The notes beneath the pieces are model-generated. The model ran no database searches. It saw nothing but the letters and a program-made list of their open reading frames with translations, and was not told the DNA's origin. Shown here piece by piece: positions 7,437 to 12,718 of a stretch of DNA of 12,718 bases. The DNA is from Burkholderiaceae bacterium (lineage in GTDB: Bacteria > Pseudomonadota > Gammaproteobacteria > Burkholderiales > Burkholderiaceae_C): the NCBI GenBank assembly GCA_023260315.1, contig JALQVQ010000116.1, forward strand, positions 1 through 12,718. Direction: 5' to 3'. Numbering within the stretch: position 1 is the stretch's first letter; each line of letters starts with the position of its first letter. The position numbers were made by a program, and so were the translations under genes.

Positions 7437-10400
7437 TTACACCAAAACCCGCTCGATGCCACCCTGGTTGGCTTTTGCAACGTATTCAGGCATCCAGTTC
7501 TCACCCAGGATTTGATTGGCCATTTCAACGACGATGTAGTCCGCCTCAAGCAAGCCATTTTGCAAGTCATCACCAAAACGCGTCAGTCCCTGAAGGCAGC
7601 TGGGGCACGAGGTCAAAATCTTTGTATTGACCTTGGCATTTTTGCTCCCGTGGTCCCCCACCATCGCCGACAACTGCTGCGCGTTCTTCACCAACTCTGC
7701 TTCCTTACGGAATCGCACTTGTGTCGAAATATCAGGGCGCGTCACACCCAAGGTGCCGGACTCCCCGCAACAGCGATCACTCTTGATCACTTGGTCGCCC
7801 ACCAAGGCTTTGACCGTCTTCATTGGGTCTTGTAACTTCATGGGTGAATGGCAAGGGTCGTGATACAGGTACGCACCGCCACCGCCCAGTGTGATGCCCT
7901 TCTCAAGCAAGTACTCGTGAATGTCAATGATCCGACAACCCGGGAAGATACGATCAAACTCGTAACCTTGCAGCTGGTCATAGCAGGTGCCACAACTCAC
8001 CACGACCGTCTTGATGTCAAGATAGTTCAGCGTGTTGGCAACGCGATGGAACAACACGCGGTTGTCGGTGATGATCTTTTCTGCCTTGTCGAACTGGCCG
8101 CTGCCTCGCTGCGGATAGCCACAGCAAAGATAACCGGGGGGCAGCACGGTTTGCACGCCAGCGTGCCAAAGCATCGCCTGAGTCGCCAAGCCCACTTGGC
8201 TGAAAAGGCGCTCAGAGCCGCACCCAGGGAAGTAAAACACCGCTTCGGTTTCGCTGGTCGTGGCCTGCGGGTTGCGGATGATGGGAACGTAATTGGCATC
8301 CTCAATGTCCAGCAGCGCTCTCGCGGTTCGCTTTGGCAACCCACCGGGCAGCTTCTTATTGATGAAGTGAATCACCTGCTCTTTGATGGGTGCGGGCCCG
8401 ACCGTCGCAGGTGGCGCCGCCGTTTGTTTACGCGCCACGAGCTTCAGCACGTCGTTAGCCCAACGCTGCGCACGCATTCCCACCGATACCATGAGTGTCC
8501 GCGCCATTTTGATGGTTTGCGGATTGGTGGCATTGAGCATGAACATGGCAGCTGCGTTACCAGGGCGGAAGCTCTTTTTACCCATTTTTCGCAACAGGTT
8601 ACGCATGTTCATGGAGACATCGCCAAAGTCGATATCGACTGGACACGGGCTCAGGCATTTGTGACAAACCGTGCAATGGTCGGCCACGTCTTCAAATTCT
8701 TCCCAATGCGCAATTGAAATACCGCGACGCGTTTGCTCCTCATAAAGGAACGCCTCAACCAACAACGAGGTCGCCAAAATTTTGTTGCGGGGGCTGTACA
8801 GCAAATTAGCACGTGGCACGTGGGTGGCGCAGACCGGCTTGCACTTGCCACACCGTAAACAATCTTTCACGCTGCTTGAGATCGCGCCAATATCGCTCTG
8901 TTGCATGATCAGCGACTCATGGCCCATCAACCCAAAACTGGGCGTGTAGGCGTGCGTCAGGTCAGCCGCATGAATGTCGGCGGACATCGACGTCCCCGCT
9001 GGCATCACGCTGGTGCGAAGTAACTTGCCCTTGTTGAAGTGGCCGTTCGGATCAACTTTCTGTTTGTAGTTGGCGAAGGGCGCCAATTCCTCATCGGTCA
9101 AGAATGCAAGCTTGGTGATGCCAATGCCGTGCTCGCCTGAAATCACCCCGTCCAACGAGCGCGCAAGCGCCATGATCCGCACCACCGCACCATGCGCGGC
9201 TTGCAACATATCGTAGTCATCGCTGTTAACGGGAATGTTGGTATGTACATTGCCGTCGCCAGCGTGCATGTGCAAAGCGACCCAAACACGGCCCTTTAAG
9301 ACGCGTTGGTGAATGGCGTTAATTTCTTTGACAATCGGCGCGAACGCGTCACCAATGAAGATCGCCTTGAGCGGCGCTTGCAGCTGTATTTTCCAACTGG
9401 CGCGGAGGCTGTGGTCTTGGAGTTGCGGGAAATGGGTATCCAGCTCATCCAACCACATCTGCCATTGTTGACGCACGGTTGCAACCGCATTTAAAGCTTC
9501 GGCGACACGGTCGTCCAACAGCTCCGCCGCTGTGAACTCCGCCGTGTCATCGGTTTTGGCAAGCGGTAGGACGGGCTGACGCATGAACGCGTCCAATGCG
9601 TCGCACAGTGCCAGCTTGTTACGCAAAGACAGCTCGATGTTGATGCGCTCGATGCCTTCCGTGTACTCGCCCATCCGCTCTAACGGGATGACCACGTCTT
9701 CATTGATTTTGAAGGCGTTCGTGTGCTTGCTGATGGCAGCAGTGCGCTTGCGATCCAGCCAAAATTTCTTACGTGCATCGGGACTGATGGCGACAAAGCC
9801 TTCACCATGGCGGCCATTCGCCAGACGCACAACCTCAGATGAAGCCTTCGCGACAGCGTCTTCATCGTCGCCGACAATGTCGCCGATCAACACCATCTTT
9901 GGCACACCCGCGCCGCCACGCTTGCTCTTGGTGGCATAACCGACAGCACGCAAGTAGCGATCATCGAGGTGCTCAAGACCCGCAAGCAATGTTCCGCTGC
10001 GTTTTTGCTCCGCAAACATGAACGCTTTGATATCGACAATGCTTGGGACCGCGTCTTTGGCGCTGCCAAAAAACTCCAAACAAACGGTTCGCGTATGGGC
10101 TGGCATCCGATGCACAACCCAACGCGCGCTGGTGATCAGGCCGTCACAACCCTCCTTTTGAATGCCGGGCAAACCCGACAGGAATTTGTCGGTGACGTCC
10201 TTGCCGAGGCCTGCCTTTCGGAAGGCGCCGCCGGGTATCTCCAAGCGCTCGGTTCGGATGGGGGTGCGGCCATCTGCTTCAAAATAGGCCAGTTCAAAGA
10301 CGGCCAATTCGGCGTCATGAATCTTGCCTAGGTTATGGCCAATACGCGTCACCTCTAACCACTGGGCCTGCGGCGTCACCATGCGCCAAGACACCAAATT

Positions 10401-11342
10401 GTCCAGCGCCGTTCCCCATAAAACGGCTTTTTTCCCACCGGCATTCATCGCAATGTTGCCGCCGATGCACGACGCTTCCGCGGAGGTTGGGTCGACAGCG
10501 AAAACAAACCCGGCGCGCTCGGCCGCATCCGCCACGCGCTGCGTAACGACGCCCGCCTCGGTCCAAACGGTCGCAATGGGTTCGGCAAGCCCCGGTGCGT
10601 TGAAAGTCTCCACCTCCGTCATGGCTTCGAGTTTTTCGGTGTTGATCACCACGGACTTCCACGTCAGCGGTATGGCCCCGCCGGTGTAACCGGTGCCGCC
10701 CCCGCGGGGGATGATCGTCAAGCCCAATTCAATGCTGGTTCGCACCAACGCGGCCATTTCCGCTTCTGAATCGGGCGTTAAGACGACGAATGGGTATTCG
10801 ATGCGCCAATCTGTTGCGTCGGTGACGTGGCTGACGCGAGACAAGCCGTCGAACTTGACGTTATCTTTGGCCGTGTATTTTTTGAACTTACGTGCCACGC
10901 GGCTACGCAGCTTCGCCATTTCGTCAAAGGCATCAGAAAAACGGCCAATCGCCTCGGACGCGGACGACATGAGCACCTGCACCAAATGATCCCGTTGGGC
11001 ATCTTCGCTGGGGGTTCGTCGGCGCTGGATCTCGTCCATCCGATGACGCAGGGCATCCACCAACGCGCGGCGGCGCTGGGGGTTTCCCAACAAATCATCC
11101 TGGAGATAGGGGTTACGCTGAACCACCCACATGTCACCCAGCACCTCGTAAAGCATTCGTGCGGAGCGCCCAGTGCGACGCTCTTGACGCAGCTGATTGA
11201 GGGTCTCCCAGGCTTCTTCGCCCAACAAACGAACCACAATCTCATGGTCAGAGAACGAGGTGTAGTTGTAGGGGATCTCACGCAGCCGCGGCATTTCAGT
11301 GGCGGTCGCCGTCAGTAGCTCTTTGGGAATTGATGCGTTCAT
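7437..11342 (-). CDS. DUF3683 / FAD-linked oxidase / 4Fe-4S / CCG-domain fused oxidoreductase
   Basis: A 1301-residue multidomain enzyme. In order: DUF3683 (~15-130, with [17 protein letters not shown] at 20-36); a PCMH-type FAD-binding domain (~180-350, [11 protein letters not shown] at 212-222, [10 protein letters not shown] at 294-303); an FAD-linked oxidase C-terminal domain (~480-775, [12 protein letters not shown] at 691-702, GEHGIGITK at 736-744); two ferredoxin-type motifs (Cys828/831/834/838 and Cys890/893/896/900); and two CCG heterodisulphide-reductase-like domains (FPGCG 1038-1042, CCGYPQ 1073-1078, SCGTC 1116-1120; then HDPCH 1161-1165, CCGESG 1191-1196, SCPSC 1245-1249). This is a fusion of GlcD-like and GlcF-like parts, as in D-lactate or glycolate dehydrogenases. 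It probably oxidises a 2-hydroxyacid and passes electrons to quinone; the substrate is unknown. All cluster cysteines are present. The ATG lacks a clear ribosome-binding site. It is the first gene of the block. Confidence 0.93.
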   Translation of the reverse strand: MNASIPKELLTATATEMPRLREIPYNYTSFSDHEIVVRLLGEEAWETLNQLRQERRTGRSARMLYEVLGDMWVVQRNPYLQDDLLGNPQRRRALVDALRHRMDEIQRRRTPSEDAQRDHLVQVLMSSASEAIGRFSDAFDEMAKLRSRVARKFKKYTAKDNVKFDGLSRVSHVTDATDWRIEYPFVVLTPDSEAEMAALVRTSIELGLTIIPRGGGTGYTGGAIPLTWKSVVINTEKLEAMTEVETFNAPGLAEPIATVWTEAGVVTQRVADAAERAGFVFAVDPTSAEASCIGGNIAMNAGGKKAVLWGTALDNLVSWRMVTPQAQWLEVTRIGHNLGKIHDAELAVFELAYFEADGRTPIRTERLEIPGGAFRKAGLGKDVTDKFLSGLPGIQKEGCDGLITSARWVVHRMPAHTRTVCLEFFGSAKDAVPSIVDIKAFMFAEQKRSGTLLAGLEHLDDRYLRAVGYATKSKRGGAGVPKMVLIGDIVGDDEDAVAKASSEVVRLANGRHGEGFVAISPDARKKFWLDRKRTAAISKHTNAFKINEDVVIPLERMGEYTEGIERINIELSLRNKLALCDALDAFMRQPVLPLAKTDDTAEFTAAELLDDRVAEALNAVATVRQQWQMWLDELDTHFPQLQDHSLRASWKIQLQAPLKAIFIGDAFAPIVKEINAIHQRVLKGRVWVALHMHAGDGNVHTNIPVNSDDYDMLQAAHGAVVRIMALARSLDGVISGEHGIGITKLAFLTDEELAPFANYKQKVDPNGHFNKGKLLRTSVMPAGTSMSADIHAADLTHAYTPSFGLMGHESLIMQQSDIGAISSSVKDCLRCGKCKPVCATHVPRANLLYSPRNKILATSLLVEAFLYEEQTRRGISIAHWEEFEDVADHCTVCHKCLSPCPVDIDFGDVSMNMRNLLRKMGKKSFRPGNAAAMFMLNATNPQTIKMARTLMVSVGMRAQRWANDVLKLVARKQTAAPPATVGPAPIKEQVIHFINKKLPGGLPKRTARALLDIEDANYVPIIRNPQATTSETEAVFYFPGCGSERLFSQVGLATQAMLWHAGVQTVLPPGYLCCGYPQRGSGQFDKAEKIITDNRVLFHRVANTLNYLDIKTVVVSCGTCYDQLQGYEFDRIFPGCRIIDIHEYLLEKGITLGGGGAYLYHDPCHSPMKLQDPMKTVKALVGDQVIKSDRCCGESGTLGVTRPDISTQVRFRKEAELVKNAQQLSAMVGDHGSKNAKVNTKILTSCPSCLQGLTRFGDDLQNGLLEADYIVVEMANQILGENWMPEYVAKANQGGIERVLV

Positions 11343-11389
11343 TAGGGCAATTTCAGGTCACGGCCTGGCCGTTTTGGGGACAGACGAGC

Positions 11390-11395
11390 ATTATC
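11390..11395 (-). promoter_or_regulatory. Candidate -10 box upstream of the oxidoreductase operon
   Basis: GATAAT (5 of 6 matches to TATAAT) reads on the - strand at 11395-11390, which would start transcription about 40 bases before the ATG. The matching -35 region at 17-base spacing is CAGAAA (3 of 6), so the promoter is weak or activator-dependent. Other start sites in the A/T-rich part of the gap are possible. Confidence 0.3.
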
Positions 11396-11445
11396 GCAAC
11401 CCCAGCCCCACCTTTCTGGAGGTAAGGCTTTGCCGTGAAACAGCC

Positions 11446-11469
11446 AAAAATACACTACTTCGTATTTTT
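11446..11469. repeat. A/T-rich inverted repeat, 8-bp arms
   Basis: AAAAATAC (11446-11453) and GTATTTTT (11462-11469) are exact inverted copies separated by 8 bases, in the 189-base gap (11343-11531) between the small membrane protein gene and the oxidoreductase. The stem is almost all A:T, so it is a poor terminator. It may be an operator dyad or simply flanking A-tracts for the neighbouring IHF-type site. Confidence 0.35.
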
Positions 11470-11478
11470 TGTTATTTA

Positions 11479-11491
11479 AATCAATCGGTTA
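11479..11491 (+). promoter_or_regulatory. Putative IHF binding site
   Basis: AATCAATCGGTTA matches the IHF core consensus WATCAANNNNTTR at every defined position. The bases on its 5' side (11446-11478) are strongly A/T-rich with A- and T-runs, as is usual for IHF sites. It lies about 85-100 bases upstream of the candidate -10 box, a suitable distance for DNA bending at that promoter. One exact match is expected per ~32 kb by chance, so position is the main argument. Confidence 0.4.
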
Positions 11492-11531
11492 CAGGTGAGA
11501 ACTCCCCTCATCGGCAGGGCTAGCCTCGGCA

Positions 11532-11801
11532 TCAGCGCTTGGCAAATGATGCGCTAACGACGCCTGAGACCAACACCATGGCACCGTATGTGAGCATCGC
11601 GCCGTCTAAACCGGTGACAGCGACACCCACGATACTGATCGCAAAATTCGCCAACAGCAGGGAGCCCCACACGCGGCGCGGTTGTGTGCGGGCGAGCGCG
11701 CTGCCGCGGACACGCAACACGAAAAACATCAAGGTCGCCAGCCCCAATGATGGCAACAAGAAATTGATGACATGCCAGAACCACAGGAATAAAGCATCCA
11801 C
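11532..11801 (-). CDS. Small three-helix membrane protein, function unknown
   Basis: An 89-residue, very hydrophobic protein with three predicted membrane segments (about residues 5-27, 45-62 and 67-86) and a basic loop between the first two ([16 protein letters not shown]), which by the positive-inside rule is cytoplasmic. I do not recognise a named family. The start is GTG at 11801 (CAC on the + strand), with GGAG (11809-11812) seven bases upstream; no ATG start fits as well. It is divergent from hemA with only 42 bases between the two starts, so the promoters must overlap. 189 bases separate it from the oxidoreductase downstream. Coding character is supported by the ribosome-binding site and clear membrane topology. 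Confidence 0.75.
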   Translation of the reverse strand: MDALFLWFWHVINFLLPSLGLATLMFFVLRVRGSALARTQPRRVWGSLLLANFAISIVGVAVTGLDGAMLTYGAMVLVSGVVSASFAKR

Positions 11802-11828
11802 AAGGTCTCTCCGTTAATAGCACCTGAT

Positions 11829-11834
11829 TTTATA
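11829..11834 (-). promoter_or_regulatory. Candidate -10 box for the small membrane protein gene
   Basis: TATAAA (5 of 6 matches) on the - strand overlaps the hemA -10 box. It would give a start near 11822 and a ~20-base leader that includes the GGAG site. No good -35 box was found. RNA polymerase could not occupy both overlapping boxes at once. Confidence 0.3.
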
Positions 11835-11836
11835 AT
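11831..11836 (+). promoter_or_regulatory. hemA -10 box placed for a leaderless transcript
   Basis: A perfect TATAAT ends 7 bases before the hemA ATG (11844). Transcription usually starts 6-9 bases after the -10 box, here 11842-11845, so the mRNA would begin at or next to the start codon. There is no Shine-Dalgarno sequence before the ATG, which agrees with a leaderless message. The -35 region at 17-base spacing (TCTCCG) is poor. Confidence 0.45.
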
Positions 11837-11843
11837 CACGGCT

Positions 11844-12718
11844 ATGACCGTCTGGGCCCTTGGCATCAATCATGAAACGGCGCCCTTGGATGTGCGTGGT
11901 CGCTTTGCTGTGGCCACCGACCAACTGGCGCCGACCGTGCGTCGGTTACTTGACGCTGTGGACGGTATTTCCGAGGCAACGCTGATCTCGACCTGTAACC
12001 GCACGGAAATTTACAGCGCTGGCGATGCCGAGACGGTACAACGCACGCTGGCCTGGTTGGCGCAAACGGGCGGCCTCCCCCCTGAGTCTCTTGCCCAACA
12101 TGTCTACACATGGCATGACAACGAGGCGGCGCGTCACGCTTTCAGGGTTGCGTCTGGGCTGGACAGCATGGTTTTGGGTGAGGCTCAAATCCTCGGACAG
12201 ATGAAAGATGCCGTTCGCGCCGCGGAGTCGGCAGGCACCTTGGGTACAACGCTGCATCAGCTTTTTCAACGCTCCTTCGCGGTCGCGAAAGAGGTTCGCA
12301 CCACCACAGAGATCGGCGCACACTCCATCAGCATGACAGCGGCAGCGACGCGGCTCGCTGGGCAGCTTTTTGAAGACTTAAAGGATGTCAGCATCCTGTT
12401 TGTCGGTGCGGGTGAAATGATCGAATTGGCCGCCACGCATTTCGCCGCGAAACAACCGAAATCAATGGTCATCGCCAACAGAACAGCGGCCCGAGGTGAA
12501 GCACTCGCCGAGCAATTCGGCGCCAGCACAATGCTCTTGGCCGATCTTCCCGACCTCCTGGGTGATTTTGACATCGTCGTGAGTTTCACGGCGAGTACCC
12601 TGCCGCTCATCAGCTCGGCGAGCGCGCGGCCCGAGCCGGCGCCATGGGTCCAGCCCAGCGTGCCGTGGCCGGCGTTGATCCACAGGTTGCGCAGCGCACT
12701 GCGGCCGATCACCGGGAT
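11844..12718 (+). CDS. hemA: Glutamyl-tRNA reductase HemA, N-terminal part, foreign 3' end
   Basis: First enzyme of C5-pathway tetrapyrrole synthesis: reduces Glu-tRNA-Glu to glutamate-1-semialdehyde with NADPH. The start [20 protein letters not shown] is the family N-terminus. The catalytic domain has STCNRTEIY with nucleophile Cys51, followed by [19 protein letters not shown] (106-124). The NADPH domain begins with the GAGEM loop (188-192), then [16 protein letters not shown] (210-225) and [12 protein letters not shown] (241-252). HemA similarity ends at about Ile256 (12611), where the family expects an Ile-Gly-Lys-Gly-type continuation and the later VDLAVPRDIE segment. Instead the open frame reads Ser/Ala/Pro/Arg-rich sequence to the window edge with no stop. 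That tail is the antisense of a DadA-like gene. A full HemA has ~420 residues, so about 165 are missing. Confidence 0.93.
   Translation, partial: MTVWALGINHETAPLDVRGRFAVATDQLAPTVRRLLDAVDGISEATLISTCNRTEIYSAGDAETVQRTLAWLAQTGGLPPESLAQHVYTWHDNEAARHAFRVASGLDSMVLGEAQILGQMKDAVRAAESAGTLGTTLHQLFQRSFAVAKEVRTTTEIGAHSISMTAAATRLAGQLFEDLKDVSILFVGAGEMIELAATHFAAKQPKSMVIANRTAARGEALAEQFGASTMLLADLPDLLGDFDIVVSFTASTLPLISSASARPEPAPWVQPSVPWPALIHRLRSALRPITG
12600..12718 (-). pseudogene. C-terminal fragment of a D-amino-acid dehydrogenase-like protein (DadA type)
   Basis: Read on the - strand from the right edge, the first ~40 codons give [18 protein letters not shown] followed by [20 protein letters not shown]. This is the conserved C-terminal FAD-domain signature of DadA and related FAD-dependent D-amino-acid oxidases ([20 protein letters not shown]). 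The frame then runs into the antisense of hemA, so the last few residues and the true stop are missing. Bases 12611-12718 are 75% GC (81 of 108), far above the rest of the window. The fragment is therefore probably from another locus or organism, joined to hemA near 12600-12612. Confidence 0.75.

Noticed and set aside
7848..8717. 289-codon open frame on the + strand inside the oxidoreductase
   Set aside because: It is antisense to the CCG and 4Fe-4S region with all catalytic cysteines conserved on the - strand; the + translation looks like a codon shadow.
11511..11531. Direct repeat TCGGCA (11511-11516 and 11526-11531) around a GGCTAGCC palindrome just after the small membrane protein gene
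   Set aside because: The copies are short and GC-biased, with no hairpin plus T-run and no sign of an attachment site or mobile element.
12266..12599. Continuation of the DadA-like frame on the - strand beyond the fragment
   Set aside because: After the SGR end the frame runs antisense to intact hemA and loses all similarity to DadA, so only the right ~119 bases belong to it.

Overview
The window is a chromosomal housekeeping stretch from a betaproteobacterium, most likely of the order Burkholderiales. This rests on protein character (OxyR-type LysR end, non-discriminating-type AspRS, DUF3683/FAD/FeS fusion, UbiB and UbiJ) and on gene order: ubiE, Tim44-like, ubiJ, ubiB, fmdB, DUF502, aspS on one strand. 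Base composition is moderate (32 of 60 bases are G or C at 7441-7500), except for the last ~108 bases, which are about 75% GC. No tRNA, rRNA, CRISPR array, insertion sequence or phage gene was seen, and no gene-free stretch exceeds 300 bases.

Layout. 1-254 (+): C-terminal end of a LysR-family regulator. A perfect 8-bp hairpin (241-262) lies where it converges with aspS. 276-11342 (-): one dense block of nine genes. In transcription order these are a 1301-aa FAD/4Fe-4S oxidoreductase (DUF3683 fusion), a HIT protein, ubiE, a Tim44-like membrane protein, ubiJ, ubiB, an FmdB zinc ribbon, a DUF502 membrane protein and aspS. Gaps are mostly 2-38 bases, with one 4-base overlap (ubiJ/ubiB). The only larger gap (81 bases, ubiB/fmdB) carries a perfect TATAAT, so fmdB-DUF502-aspS probably has its own promoter. 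11343-11531: regulatory region upstream of the oxidoreductase, with an A/T-rich inverted repeat and an exact IHF-consensus match. 11532-11801 (-): small three-helix membrane protein. 11844 to the end (+): hemA, divergent from it.

How the genes work together: ubiE, ubiJ and ubiB are ubiquinone genes (C-methylation, lipid-binding scaffold, membrane ATPase/kinase-like factor). The Tim44-like protein sits inside this set. The large flavin/iron-sulphur protein resembles a fused GlcD-GlcF or lactate-dehydrogenase-type enzyme that would plausibly pass electrons towards the quinone pool. AspRS, FmdB and DUF502 form a co-transcribed tail, and hemA opens the tetrapyrrole pathway on the other strand.

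The strongest anomaly is at the right edge. HemA similarity stops at about residue 256 (near 12611). The remaining high-GC ~108 bases encode, on the opposite strand, the recognisable C-terminus of a D-amino-acid dehydrogenase (DadA type). Since hemA is normally essential, a chimeric assembly end is the most economical reading, with a real rearrangement as the alternative. I found no convincing previously undescribed system; the rest is conserved core genome with some interesting regulatory details.
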